A stretch of 64,000 bases of DNA from Dipteris shenzhenensis (Eukaryota > Polypodiophyta > Polypodiopsida > Gleicheniales). Where the stretch lies: NCBI GenBank assembly GCA_047967505.1, contig CM106538.1; one strand, written 5' to 3'. Shown here piece by piece: positions 31,651 through 43,106 of this stretch (position 1 is the stretch's first letter; each line of letters begins with the position of its first letter). The translations under genes were made by a program, and so were the position numbers. Under the pieces are notes generated by a model. That model was not told the DNA's origin and made no database searches. It saw only the letters and a program-made list of their open reading frames with translations.

Positions 31651-31654
31651 CTTA

Positions 31655-32075
31655 AGAGGCAATGTCTTGAACACTAGTTTTGACCATGGTAGACTTCATG
31701 AGGCCTTTCTTTGTCATGGTCTCATTGACGCTAGTGGGCAGGGATTTGGGGCTATGCTTATGCAAGATAACCATTGGATTGCATTTGAGTCACGTAAGGT
31801 TAAATCAGCGGAGCTAAACTATTCCACATATGATAAAGAGTTAGCCACTGTAGTCCATGCCCTTAAACTTTGGAAGCACTATCTTGTGGGTTCTGAATTA
31901 CTTATTAAGACCGATCACCAAAGCCTTAGACATCTCCTTACTCAAGCGGTGATCTCTGATAGATAAGAAAATGGGTTGCCTTTATTGATAGTTTTAAACC
32001 GATGATCCAATATCAACTAGGCAAAGACAGTTGCCAATGCACTGAGCCAACGACCTAGCTTATATAATATCTTAG
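31655..32075 (+). pseudogene. chromovirus RNase H
   Basis: The reading LIDASGQGFGAMLMQDNHWIA is followed by LNYSTYDKELATVVHALKLWKHYLVG and IKTDHQSLRHLLTQ. All are standard RNase H motifs of gypsy elements. A stop at 31964 precedes the ANALSQRP end. Confidence 0.9.
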
Positions 32076-32219
32076 TCATCGAGGGAGACCTTTTTGAGCC
32101 TATGAAGGATGCCTATGCCACTGATCGAGACTTTTAAAAATTTTGGCATAAAATTAAGTAAGCCAATGGTACCCCTATGACCTCATATTCCATTCATGAT
32201 GACTAACTTTTCTACAAAA

Positions 32220-33000
32220 AGCGCTTGTGCATCACTGCATTGATTCGTCATTCGGTACTAGAAGAGCTGAATCAACCACCCTACATGGGGCATAGAGGTA
32301 TCGTTGCAACGTATCAAACTGTAGTTCAAGATTTTTTTGGGCCTAATCTTAAAGTCGATGTTGCATCGTTTGTTGCACAATGCCTTATTTGCTAGAAAGT
32401 CAAGAGCTACCAGGGCAAATATCAAGGTTTGCTTATGCATTTACCGATTCTTGACTGTCCATGGGAACAAATCTCTATGGATTTCATTACTGGATTTCCT
32501 ACAACTAGTTCAAGTTTTGATATGATTTGGACTATCATAGATAGATTTAGCAAACATGCTTATTTTATTCCGTGCAAAAAGACTTTGACAATAGTTCAAG
32601 CTGCTCATTTGTTCATCAAGCATATCTTTGTTCACCACCTCCCTACTAAAGTAATCATGCCAGACTGAGATAGTAAATTCTGTAGTAACGTCTGGATAGT
32701 ACTTTTAGATAATCTTGGTACAAAGTTAGACTTCTCCACTACTTTTGATCCAGAGTCAAATGGTCAAACTGAAGTCACACAAAATACTATTTGTGACATG
32801 ATGTGTGCTTATGTATTGGGTCAGCTAGGCAAATGGGACAAATATTATAGTCCGCCTACAACAATACTAAGCACTCTGTTACATGTAAATCACCATTTCA
32901 AGTTGTCTATGGCAAGACTATTCCTACTCCGTTGACCCGTCTTAAGCATCAAGTAGAGGCTGCTGACTAATTCACTAAGGACTTTATACAATTTTGACTA
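32220..33000 (+). pseudogene. chromovirus integrase
   Basis: The zinc-binding region is degraded (GHRGIVATYQTV...FVAQCLIC at 32288-32392). The core is readable at 32429-32870: LDCPWEQISMDFITGFP, IDRFSKHAYFIPCKKT, LPTKVIMPD with the stop-damaged second aspartate region, and DPESNGQTEVTQNT with the glutamate. Multiple stops make it inactive. Confidence 0.88.
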
Positions 33001-33189
33001 CTGTTCATAAGAACATAGAGCATGCTCAAGTTGTATATACTAAACGAGCAAAAAGGGGAGAAAAAGAGTTATATTTGAAAAAGGCGACCTAGCGATGTTA
33101 CGAAATGAAAAGCGTCGACTTAAGAGTATTGGGACACATCCTATTGTAAAGTTCACCCCTAAATCCTATGGTCCCTTTAAAATTTTAGA

Positions 33190-33522
33190 GTGTATCAATG
33201 GCAATTGCCTATCCGGTTAGAATTACCGCCACATTGGAAAATTCAAAATTATTTTCATGTGCATCTCTTGAAACCTTTTCGTGGAAAGCCACCGATTCGT
33301 CGACCTACCGTAGAGGAGGCACCTTTTCTTCAAGGAGGGACCCATCTATTAGAGCCACACTGGTACATTGATACACAAATCACTGAGACAAGACGTGGAA
33401 ATTCATATCCCATTTATCTTGTTACATTCAAGAACCACCCTGTAGAGGATGCCAAGTGGATGCCTGCAAGATATTTTTGCCAATACCCTGATTTGTTGAC
33501 TACCTTTTTGTCATGCAATTGA
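33190..33522 (+). pseudogene. chromovirus integrase tail with chromodomain
   Basis: The frame of 110 codons starts after the GPF-type module. It contains the linker HWKIQNYFHVHLLKPFRG and the chromodomain-like YIDTQITETRRGN..PIYLVTFKNHPVEDAKWMPA, where family members have YLVKWxGxPxxxATWE. Chromodomains direct integration by reading histone marks. Confidence 0.85.
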
Positions 33523-33537
33523 GGATAATTGTGGTAT

Positions 33538-33550
33538 CAAGCAAGAGGGA
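33538..33550 (+). promoter_or_regulatory. polypurine tract of the chromovirus
   Basis: AAGCAAGAGGGA directly precedes TGTTATGAGA, a typical gypsy LTR start. The same 15 bases TATCAAGCAAGAGGG also occur inside the element at 30139-30153. Confidence 0.85.
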
Positions 33551-34140
33551 TGTTATGAGAATTGGGATTATCCCATTATTTTTTAATCTTTTAGTATTTA
33601 GTTGTGAGATCTAGCATTTTGTCGCACAGTTGATGTAGTGTGTGCTTGCTATTCATATGAGTGTGTAGCAGTGTGTGCACCACTTACACGATGAGTGTGT
33701 AGCAGTGTGTGCACCACTTATGCGATGAGTGTGTAGCAACGTGTGCACCACTTACGCAACGAGTGACGGTATGTGTAGCAGTGTGTGCACCATCCGTACG
33801 TATGGCTAGATATATGGCTATGGCTGTATGAGTGTAGCAATTTGTGCACCACTTACACGGTGATGGTATGTGTAGCAGTGTGTGCACCATCCATATGATT
33901 TTACGCATGTGTAACAGTGTCTACACCATGTGATGGTATGTCTCACATATGTGCACCATCCATCTATGATTTGTTGATTTTGCATCGCTTAAATGCTGAA
34001 AGATTGAATAATATTGGTGATTGATTCCAAGGTTTCTTATCCTTGAAATATTTGCATTATTGATGGATGTTGTGAATTCAGGGCAAGAGTAACTAACTGG
34101 GCGATGGCCATTGGCAACAAGCATGATTCGCCATACTTTT
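33551..34140 (+). repeat. 3' LTR of the chromovirus with internal tandem repeats (right end uncertain)
   Basis: It starts TGTTATGAGAATTGGGATT after the PPT. Between about 33655 and 33960 it holds some eight copies of a 34-40 base unit containing GTGTAGCAGTGTGTGCACCA, each with a GTGTGCAC near-palindrome. The end was not determined. Confidence 0.7.
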
Positions 34141-34560
34141 ATGTGCGTAAGGTGTAACGAGTGATGCGGGGAATAAACAAGGCTTACTTCAAAAAGCCTA
34201 GTTTTTGAAATTATAAATGCTCATGTATGTATTTTAATTTTTGAAACATTAGAGACTTAGTCTAAGCATATTGACTAAAGTGAGAAAAGCAAACTCTATT
34301 TCTAGAAAAGGCAAGCTATTTTGGAAGGTGTGTGTGGCTTATCTCTAGTTTTGTGCATGGAAAAGATGTACATGAGCTTGGATCCGTTGTTGCTTGAAAT
34401 TATTGAATCAATCAAATACATAGGAAGTGGAAGACGAGCACCACTCCTATGGGGGGAGATTGCACCCAATGCGCTTGTTATCTTTGTTGTTAGTGAGTTC
34501 TGGAAGATCGTGCATATTTTTTTGTATAGTTGTCATTGTGTATTTGATGATTTGTAGGTT
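34141..34560. other. no gene recognised
   Basis: AT-rich sequence between the chromovirus LTR and the L1 relic. Nothing conserved was seen. Confidence 0.35.
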
Positions 34561-36010
34561 CCGTGAGCGATTCCCGTTGTATTGCTAAGGCTCTTGCTCT
34601 CAGGGTCCGATTTCTTCTTTCAAGGCTCCTTCATTCATGTCAGTACAGGTTCTTATTTACAGGTTCTTATTCTGGCAGGAATATTCATGACGCAATATTG
34701 AATGTGTTGTTGGCTATTGACCATGCTCCAAAATCAGCAATTTATGATGTTAAATCTTGATCTGGAAAATTCTTACGATCAAGTAAGGTGGGACTTTGCA
34801 TTGAAAGTCGTGGTAAAGCCCTTGGGCACCAACTCAATATGTAATATGTTACTACCATCATCCAAAATATAGGGTATGTGGGGACAAGGCCATATATAAT
34901 ATGCATGGATTTCCTTAAAAAATTTCAAATATGCAAGGGAAAAATATAAAAATTTCATGTCCCCCCTCCTATCAAATATAAGGTATATATCTTGAAAAAT
35001 ATGATAGATTTTAAGATTTGTACATATTTTTCATAATATGTGAGGCCGAAGGGTAGGGGGTCTTTTAGATGAAGGGGGGTAAAACAAAATATACACTAAA
35101 ATATGAAAACCCATCTCCTTTCAAATTATTGTAACTTTTTCATGTGTCACCCAAATTTCAAGGTGTAAAGACATATTTGAAGCTCTTTTAGTATAGAACA
35201 TAACCATGTTAATTTGAATAATTTCTACTCATGGCATATTGTTGAATTCACCTCATACTCAAGATTTTGATAGATTTTCTTACTAAAGGGAGTTAAACCC
35301 CAAGGGTAAAGCTTGGCTTTCGGCCTGGGCTTCTACTTCCTCTTCATCAATGCTTCTGCTACTGTATCTATGAATGATACATGTATGATAGTTTCCCCCA
35401 GTACGTCAAGGGTGTCCCCTAGCACCCTTACTCTTTACCATAGTCACCTAGCCGTTTCTCAGGCAAATTGATCATCACATCACTCTCGAGATTTCCTTAA
35501 CCAAACAGTTCGAATTTTGCTGCGCAGTTTTTTGCTGATGACAAACTCCAACATTCTCCAAGCTACTCCGGCCAATCTGGATATTCTTTTGAATGATTAT
35601 GATGAGTTCGCCTCGGTCTGTGATTCTAACATCAATAGATCTAAAACAACGATGCTATTTTTGAACTGCAAAAGCCAACCACAATGGATTGGGCAATGTG
35701 GATTTCAAGTGATAAAACCGGGAACTGTTTTGCGCTACCTTGGTTGTCTGCTTGGGCTGGATGTTACCATTAGACAACGCTTGGATTGGTGTTTGGCCAA
35801 AATTCGCAGCAAGCTTCACAAATGAAGGACAAGCGTCTGTCCTTATTGGGTCGACGGACTGTGCTAAAACATATCCTATCACCTACTATGGTTTTCCTAT
35901 TCTCTGTTCTTCCATTTTCACAGCTTGGTCTTACTGAAGTGGAACGATTGGCTTCTGACTTCTTATGGCGCAATCAATGGCATTCCTTCCCATGGCAATA
36001 CGCTCATACT
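34561..36010 (+). pseudogene. L1-type LINE reverse transcriptase relic
   Basis: The first part (34563-34830) reads as the RT region before the palm (ALALRVRFLLSRLLHSCQYRF, NIHDAILNVLLAIDHA, then LDLENSYDQVRWDF). About 450 bases of unrelated AT-rich sequence follow (34840-35300). The second part (35330-36000) resumes with a SFPQ...VSP-like segment, FADD-like and RSKTTMLFL. It then reads VLRYLGCLLGLDVTIRQRLDWCLAKIRSKLHKW.DKRLSLLGR and FSVLPFSQLGLTEVERLASDFLWRNQW. These are hallmarks of plant L1 ORF2. Several frame changes are present. Confidence 0.85.
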
Positions 36011-37259
36011 CCTAAGCCGAGGGAGGCCTCGGGCTGGAAGGTTTCAAGACTGAAGGAGATAGCTTGTGTGCTAAGTGGCTCCTCAAATTACACGGTTCTC
36101 AACCATAGCCGGTGCTCTCATGGAGATCCTTCTGTCCAACCATAGCCGCGCAATGGAGGAGCACGGATCATGGAGCAGCTCCTACCATCTTTTCCTTTTC
36201 TCGCTCGACATATTCGTGACCAACAGCAATAGATATCATGATCCCATCTAAGCACCGAGTCAGGCAACACATGAATGAACTGCAAACACAAACACAGGTA
36301 AGAAAAGTAAACACCCAATTACAGACCTCACAATCAAACATGCCCAGACCGGGGGGACCCCAATGCTGAGTGGGAGATCTGTGGCTCTCTCACCTGCATG
36401 CAAGGAACCCGACCCACGACATTCACATCTGTCCTCCATAGAAAGGTGTCTGTATACACTATCTCCAGGTCTGTTGTAGCCCATCGATGGTTATCACCTA
36501 CCATAGGTATTGCATGCAAGTGCGCTACAAGAAAGACGACCTAGTGCTACAGAATTGGAGGCTTGACAGAAGAGGGTAGTGGTGCAGGGAAGCAGGGCTG
36601 GGCCTTGGGCGCCCTCCCACACGAAGGGAGGGGGGGATTTGTCCACCATATGTCTGGCCCCTGAAATCTACAAGTGGTTGACAAGATCGTAAAATAACTT
36701 GAGCTGCCACAACTTGAGAAGTGTGGGGCGACTCTAAGTAGCCCCAAAAAATTTGATCCTTCTACCCTATGAATCATAAAATGGGTGCTGCATTGTTCTT
36801 GAACAAATTACTATGAAATTCCTTGTTTGTAGCTAGATGATAGCCGGTAAGGATCCAGAAAAACATAATAATGGAGATCTAGCACCTTTTCAGAAGGTGG
36901 TTGAAGACAAATCTCCAGCGTCACAGTAGGACCTAGGAGAAAAGGGAAGGAGGCAGAGGGAGAGAGGGTCCTCACTCAGCAGCTCACTACTGGAAGCAAA
37001 TTATTTGAGGCCTTTGGAAGGAATCCCCGAGAACTGCAAGAATGGATCACTCCCAAGTTTCGTTTGCAGAGGAGGCCAAGGTAAAAGCATAAATAGCTTG
37101 TTTCAAAAAGGACTGCCAGAGTAGCAGTTGAGGGCAACCCACAATGTCAAATTTCTCCTACCAGAGGATTAGCTATGAGATTGTATTCAGCACGCCTAAT
37201 TTGGTTAGGCAAAACTACTATGGGTCCATTTACTGGCAGCCAAACCATTATCGGTTCAT
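36011..37259. other. no gene recognised
   Basis: Open frames on both strands at 36118-36777 are short and motif-free. A purine-rich stretch lies near 36930-36985. Confidence 0.4.
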
Positions 37260-37400
37260 TCATGGTGCAATATGCAGGAGACCGCCGTCCTTAACATAGT
37301 CTGCTCCAATAGGTGCCAACCTTCCAAGAGACACTCTATATGTGCTCATCTAGAATTGGATAAGGCATATGACAGCCTTAGTTGGACTGCTTGACAAATT
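37260..37400 (+). pseudogene. small L1 reverse transcriptase fragment
   Basis: The reading SKRHSICAHLELDKAYDSLSWTA corresponds to the L1 RT palm segment with the first catalytic aspartate (LDxxKAYDxxxW). Only about 45 codons are recognisable. Confidence 0.6.
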
Positions 37401-37769
37401 GACGATGGTTGTGGGCTTTTAAAAAAAGTGACTGCCTTCTTTTTATATGCATAATCTGCTATATGCATGCAGCAGTATTCCAGAGATCCATTCACTCGGC
37501 CTGCAAAATCATCACTGAAGGTGAAGAGCAGAGGGAGAGGTTGAGATCAGATGAGGATCTTGCAGGAGCAAATAGTTCCAGACTTCTACACTTAGGAGGG
37601 AGCTTTCTCTGCAGTGAACTCAAAGCAGAACTTTGCAGGAGTGCACTCTGCTCTTCCTTTGAGCAGCTACTATGGAAGCCTACACAGAGGTACAGGGCAA
37701 AAGAGGAAAAGCTTTGTATGCAGTGAGCTTTGAGTTTTGCCAGAGTGCTCTACCTTCGAGCGATTACTG

Positions 37770-37965
37770 AAGTATAGAGGCACATGGCAGAAGAGAAGTC
37801 GTCTACTTCAAAGGGTGCATTAAATGGAGCCAGATTTGGAACCTTACCTCCGTGATTGCTTGTTGAAGGTGTCGGTACATATGTTGAGAGTCTTTATACT
37901 TGTTTTCACCATTAGATCTGTTCTTTTTTGGTTGTACATCTGAGTCCTCTTTCAGATCTATGTTC
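37770..37965 (+). repeat. dispersed LTR-like repeat, partner of 56735-56930
   Basis: The two copies share GGCAGAAGAG, AATGGAGCCA, TTGTTGAAGGT and a stretch ending TCTTTCAGA. The other copy has a clear TATA box CCTATATAAAGG just before the shared part, which is degraded here. Neither copy is bounded by a recognised partner LTR. Confidence 0.6.
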
Positions 37966-38414
37966 CTCTCTTTACTGTCTAGTAAGCATATGCATTGAGT
38001 TCTCTCTCTCATCAAGGTCTTGTGTTTCTTGGGGTACACTTCCGTCACCAGGTGACTTGGCCTATAGCAATCAACTACCCATGTTTTTCTACAGCGCTTC
38101 ACCACCACAAATTCCTGCACCAACGGTTCTCTTTGCTCTCCATCATATGCACCAATTTTCCTATCGGGTTGGGGTCCACAGATACGAGTTTCCACCAGGG
38201 TTCGGGACCTCGCTTGCTCAACTTCCACAATGACAGATACCACCATATGCTGTCTCTTGCATGCCCATACGATCCACTCCTTGCACATGTACCTAGATGA
38301 ATCCAGGAACATTCCCAAACTCATCCTCTAAAAACACAACATGGTGCAGTTTCAATCTCATGATAGTCACAAGGTTGAAAACCATAAACTCCATCATGCA
38401 TAGCAGGGACTAGC

Positions 38415-38480
38415 TACTATGATATCCCCACTGACGTCATCAGCGCCCAACAGTGGGTGTAGACCATAGTATAAAAATAT
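38415..38480 (+). promoter_or_regulatory. promoter-like block: TGACGTCA in nested inverted repeats plus TATA box
   Basis: TACTATG at 38415-38421 pairs with CATAGTA at 38465-38471, and CCCACTG at 38427-38433 pairs with CAGTGGG at 38451-38457. The loop side holds the bZIP/CRE-type palindrome TGACGTCA (38432-38439). TATAAAAATA starts at 38470. The layout resembles an LTR U3 or a plant promoter; no downstream gene was recognised. Confidence 0.5.
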
Positions 38481-39527
38481 GCTCTCACACATACAAATCC
38501 ACACACCCACACATACTTGAGCATCCATTTATACGATCCACTCCTTGCACATCCCCACACCTACACATGATCCACACTCTCTGAGCTTGAGCGGCAAGAA
38601 ATATGACAAGAATACAGTGGGTTGGGAGTGTACAAGAACCAACTCACACACACCAACATGAAACGTGGAGGAGGAGAGAGAGTGACCCTTGACTAAAGGT
38701 GCACTCCTCAGGAATCAGCTGAACAGCTCGCTTACTCAGGCAGAGATGAACTGGGAACAAGAGAAACCTCAGTCTGACTATTGAGGCAGACTCACGAAAT
38801 GCTGGCATGTTTCACTCTGCTTCACACTGCATGTTCACTTGCTGAAATCATCCTTTTACATGGGAATATAGGGCCTCCTACCTAGCCTGAACTTTTTGAA
38901 ACCTTTTGCATAAATGTAGTCAAGCCATTACAAGTATAAACCTATCCACAACCCAAAATATTTGCTTCTAAAAGCTCCTGGGAAAGCATGTCATAACCCT
39001 TTTTTTTTGAAGATGTTTGTAATATACTAAATGTACCACAGTCAATGAAACTAATTTCAGAAAATGGGGGCACATTCTTAAGTTCCCACAACTGAAAAAA
39101 ATACTGGGTTAAGTCTAATTATTCATAGTGTATGTAAAGTGCCATTGTCTTCTCAACATAGATTCTCATGAAATCAGTCATTCAAACAAAAAGGGTTATA
39201 ATAAATCCATACATGCAATAAAGCTCACTACATCATCATGATCTACAAGATCGTGCTAATTTCAGCACACTCCAAATACTAGGAAAAACAATCCACATGT
39301 TAGGCCTGTGATGGTAACCAAATCCTTTTGGTTGATTCCCTGTGAAAAGGCCCAGCCACTCTTCATTGGAGGCAGACATGGCTTCTCCTTTTGTCACACT
39401 TTTTGTGTCCAAGCTTCACTATTACAAGGAGGCACAGAGAAATAGTAGACCATGTAATTGCCAGGTAAATATGCAACTCCAAGGCTCTGAAAGATAGAAA
39501 TCTTGTTTCTTAATAAATCATATTGGA
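38481..39527. other. no gene recognised; possible 3' region of the host gene
   Basis: The stretch lies downstream (minus strand) of the last confident host exon. A polypyrimidine tract and CAG at about 39497-39491 (minus) could be a further acceptor. Two open readings follow it, and I could not choose between them. Confidence 0.35.
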
Positions 39528-39639
39528 TCACAAATAATGCCTCCGGTTCCAGGTACAAGGGGTTTTTGCTCGTATCCGATCCATCTCTGCTTCAAGCATC
39601 TTTTCTCTCTCCTGTATTTCTTTCTTCAATGTTGATAAC
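39528..39639 (-). CDS. putative host-gene exon 6 (coiled-coil), possibly terminal
   Basis: On the minus strand an acceptor (TTGGCAG) precedes TTATCAACATTGAAG at 39639. It encodes LSTLKKEIQEREKMLEAEM then DRIRAKTP, a strongly charged heptad-like helix in the same style as exons 2-4. It can end at a donor after 39558 (CCTT then GTACCT, phase 1) or read through to a TGA at 39530-39528. It follows exon 5 with matching phase 0. No family was recognised. Confidence 0.6.
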
Positions 39640-39705
39640 TGCCAAGAGGGGTAACCAATGTGCATGTTAAACTAGATCATGAAAAACCACTAGAATATAC
39701 TTACT

Positions 39706-39771
39706 TTATTCGCAAGCTTTCCAGAAAAGCACTTGAGAAGAGGATGTTTGTTTGATTTCACTCTCATGTTC
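39706..39771 (-). CDS. putative host-gene exon 5
   Basis: The acceptor AAGTTAG precedes AACATGAGAGTG at 39771 and the donor is GTAAGT after 39706. The exon is 66 bases, phase 0 on both sides, encoding NMRVKSNKHPLLKCFSGK and four more residues. Phase agrees with the end of exon 4 and the start of exon 6. The basic, non-repetitive sequence gives no family clue. Assignment to the same gene as exons 1-4 is inference across an 18-kb gap. Confidence 0.45.
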   Translation of the reverse strand, partial: EHESEIKQTSSSQVLFWKACE

Positions 39772-39911
39772 TAACTTGCAGCCACCATTTCTTTCTGTTT
39801 TTAAAAATAGGAACTTTTGATTCAGCTTGAGAAAATGAAAAACAAATCAGTATCTCGGAGCAGCTGCACCACAAAGATGCAATTGAAATGATTTTACCAC
39901 TACCCGTTACC

Positions 39912-39983
39912 TCATCTGTGAATCTGCCGGGTGCCCAGATGTGCCAAGCTGTGATCCTGACTGTCGAGTTCAGCACCGCATCC
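39912..39983 (-). CDS. possible additional host-gene exon
   Basis: This 72-base segment, open in phase 0 (DAVLNSTVRITAWHIWAPGR and on), ends at a good donor (GAG then GTAACG). Its acceptor context (TTGAG) is weak. The phase would let it be included or skipped between exons 4 and 5. No domain was recognised. Confidence 0.3.
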   Translation of the reverse strand, partial: GCGAELDSQDHSLAHLGTRQIHR

Positions 39984-40340
39984 TCAATTTAAGGGGAAGA
40001 CCTCTGCTTGGGTGTCAAAATGCATAGGTGATCTCAAACCTTATAGATCTCCCTCAGCATGTAGGCTGATGAACCACTCTCCTTCTGGAACTGAACCAAG
40101 GTACCATTCCTTCTGTCACTACACTAGGATCCCTAGAGAAATGCAAAAGGAATCTTAGGGCATGCCACAGAATGTGGTTGGCAGCCAACATATCCGTCTT
40201 GAACTGAACCAAGATACCATCCCCATGGTCACTACTCTAGGATCCCTAGAGAAAGGCAGGAGTCTTAGGGCATGCCTCAAAATTTGGTTGGCAGCCAACA
40301 TCAGGGCTTGGGCAGAATAGAGGAGGAAGGATGGTGCTGG
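39984..40340. other. short direct repeats, no gene
   Basis: Two blocks of about 115 bases (near 40088-40190 and 40203-40300) share GAACTGAACCAAG, ACTCTAGGATCCCTAGAGAAA-like words and GGTTGGCAGCCAACAT. They form a tandem duplication. Confidence 0.6.
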
Positions 40341-41735
40341 TACCAGAGAGAGAGAGAGAGAGAAGTAGAAGTAGAAGTAGAATTTATTAACGTCCTCGGG
40401 GGGCCAAAAAATGACCTATGGGACCCGTCTCGATACAATGTAAAAAGAGTCTCCTCAAGGAGAGGGGTCAGGAGTCTATGAGTTCCTGACGATAGGTAAA
40501 AAGACGAGTGACAAAAGATCCCAACGCTGCCGGAGAGGCAGTGAAGAGAACTGATGTCAACTGAGCGGAGTCCCCCAGTATCTGCTGGTAGTCCTCCCTG
40601 ATATGTGCATATCGGGGGCACTGTAGAGCTACATGTGCCTCCGTCTCAACTGTCTACATGTCACAAAGGGTACAGACTCTAGCATGTCTGGGCTGGTGTA
40701 TCCAAGCTCCCTGCTCAATGGCAAATGTATGAGATCTGGTACGGAACTTGGCGATGTTTCTGCGATATAGAAGGGGGATAGGTGTGCTAATATAAGACTG
40801 AGCATGAGTCTCTATGGACATGTATGTAGACCAACATGTGCGATTTATGTTGTCTTGGTAATATTCCAGCTTTACCCTCTTTTCACTTGTCAACCAGTGA
40901 TTCCACAAAGTGCTCAGTAAAGACAGTTGAAACTCTTGCATGTTGACCTTTTCAGGCGGCATGGTCAAATATGCTTCCACTTTCCATCTGCTGAACCATT
41001 TTCTTATGTCGGTTGCCCATCCTGTGCAAATGACCTTACTTTTGTAGTTCTTTTGAAGCTTTGTGCTGGCATTCCATGCTTTATGAGGCAGCCTATCAGG
41101 TTGCATTTGCTGCACCTCTATTAGGTATTGCATAACTCTGATCAATGCATGAAATTCAATCGGTCTCCTTCCCGCGTTTCCAATAGAAGTATTGAGTATG
41201 GAGTAGTGGGTTTGACACCAAGGTGTGTCCTTAAGAAAGCTTTTTGCATTTTCTCAATATCATTCCATGTAGAGGCTGAAATGCTGCCTCCCCATACTTC
41301 CACTCCATATAATACTGTCTGCACTACATATGCATCAAACAATACATTTCGAATTTTCCAGTTCCTAGTGTCGGTGTGCCTGCAATCATTCTCAAGCTGG
41401 TAGTACTTTCCCCAACCAGTGTCCATCCTTCTATGTATACATTGCCACCATCTGTGATCTGCCGGGATATCAACCCCTAAGTATTTGAAGGTGCTGACAT
41501 ACTCAATGATCTGTCCATCAAAGTGATCTCAGGGGGATGTTCTGGCTGATTGGTACAGACTGCCATCATCTTTCTTTTTCCGACATTTACTTGCAGTCCG
41601 CTTTCCCTACAAAAAGTCTTAAGCACTTGTAAAAGTTTATGCATAGATTCCGGATCGTATGCAAAAAGAACGACATCATCTGCGTATAACAACAATAGCA
41701 CTGTCCAAAGCCCCAATTGCGGTCCTCGCAACCCT
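40341..41735 (-). mobile_element. LINE fragment A (second LINE type), 5'-truncated
   Basis: On the minus strand the RT palm reads LLYADDVVLFAYDPESMHKLL and QVNVGKRKMMAVC (41700-41550). Next comes a downstream domain with VVQTVLYGVEVWGGSISASTW and IEKMQKAFLRTHLGVKPTTPYSILLLETR (41426-41180). A C-terminal part ends in a CX2C-type motif VCTLCDM (about 40665), and the 3' end lies at a (TC)n run near 40350-40365. It differs from plant L1 in this C-terminal architecture. Fragments B, C and D belong to the same family. Confidence 0.85.
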
Positions 41736-42345
41736 TTCAAAGAGAGAGAGAGAGAGAGAGAAGATATGATTGTATTAAAGTCCGCGGGAGACCCTTTAGG
41801 ATCTGTGGGATTGGTGATCACTATCAATTAATAGTGATTCCTGGACCCTTACATCCAGTGAGAAAAATGTCAAACTTGTCATGTATTCAGTACTTATTGG
41901 GTTAGCGTGTGTGCTAGACCCAGTACCTGGTTGCGATGCTCCAAAACCTCTTTCAAGTAGCTTCCTAGCTTTCTGGCTGGCTACTTCAGTTCGTTTTTTA
42001 GATCTTTGCTGTACCCATACCCTTCTTTGATGTGTACGTAGGCTCTACATCATAGGAGTACATGATGTTCATTCTCCACCTCCCTTGTGTGGAAGAGTTT
42101 GCAAGTTCTTTCTCTCTAGGAATCCGTGGTCTTGCCCATCTACCCCTCTCTACTTCAAGATCATGGGAGCCAGTTCTGATTTTGTAGATGAGATTTCTTT
42201 TACATGTTGATATGTCTTCCCCGAGGTATTTCTACATTCCATGGCTGTCAATTTCGTGTTTATGAAACTGCATTTTTGCCCCCGGGTTTTGCTAGAGTTT
42301 TTGTAGCATTTTCTGCATCACAATCCCCTTATTTTCAAGAAAAGT
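41736..42345 (-). mobile_element. LINE fragment B, 3' end with (TC)n tail
   Basis: The segment 41893-42345 is homologous to 52858-53330 along its length, sharing for instance TCAAGTAGCT.CCTAGCTTT.TGGCTGG and AGGAGTACATG. The 3' part ends at a GA/TC microsatellite at 41737-41761, where fragment A begins. Only the C-terminal domain and 3' UTR survive. Confidence 0.82.
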
Positions 42346-42830
42346 ACTTCATTAAGTATGAATAAAAACCGCAGAGCAAGCTCAAGTGCAAGAGTACATC
42401 ATGTCAAGCATGAGAAAAAACAGCTCAGAATGAGCAAACAAAAATCCCGGGTGGCGGCTGAAAATGCCACCTCATCCCTGAAGGAGAGTCAGAGAAGAAA
42501 GGACAATCCTTCCAGACCCTGAGAAAAGCAACCCTCCTAGCAGAAGCAATCCTGGAGGTTCCCTGTATGTTCACCCAAATGGTCATCAAAGTGTGTATAG
42601 TATCTACCTAGATATTGGCCATAGTCTGAGAAGGGTGAACCTCGGAGTCCTCCAAAGCCTCTGTACATCTGGCTCTCCAACTATTCCATGCTGTGATACT
42701 AGCCGGAATCTCCCAAGATGTGTCTACAGAAGTGTGGGGAGCTCTGAATGGAGTAAATGGAACATCCTGGAGGAAGCATGACTCCACAAGATGTTGTCGA
42801 ACAAAGAAAGTTGTGTTCGTGTCATGTCCC

Positions 42831-43106
42831 TCAAATAAAAGCCTGTGGAACAGTGAGTGACAACCAAGCAACTGATCCCCAAGTCATGAAGAAGGGTGCT
42901 CTATAAAAAGTGCAAAGTATCCTAGCAACACTCTTCCAAACCGTCCTCACCTGAGTGCACTCCCAAAGGCAGTGTTGCACTGACTCAACTGCTGAGTGGC
43001 ATCGAGGATATGTAGGCTCAGCCCCGCCGAACCTAGATCTCCACAAGTTCACTGCAATCCCTCCATGAATAGTAAGCCATATGAATAACGTGACTTTCCT
43101 ATTCAT
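42831..43106 (-). pseudogene. L1 zf-RVT zinc-binding domain
   Basis: The reading KVTLFIWLTIHGGIAVNLW, followed by YPRCHSAVESVQHCLWECTQV and RTVWKSVARIL, is the zf-RVT domain found at the end of plant L1 ORF2, with the spaced C..C...H....C ligands recognisable. Confidence 0.88.

Larger units (their letters stand above)
28747..33550 (+). mobile_element. degenerate Ty3/gypsy chromovirus
   Basis: The plus strand shows gag, zinc knuckle, protease, RT, RNase H, integrase and a chromodomain in the canonical chromovirus order. A polypurine tract and an LTR follow. Numerous stops and frameshifts affect every domain. The 5' LTR is not evident. Confidence 0.9.

Noticed and set aside
33655-33960. Tandem repeat protein (VCTNCYTHT-like minus-strand reading)
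   Set aside because: The reading is a by-product of the LTR tandem repeats, which are non-coding in the sense of the element.
37803-38324. 173-codon minus-strand frame as a host gene
   Set aside because: It overlaps the dispersed LTR-like repeat at 37770-37965, has no motif, and its composition is unremarkable.
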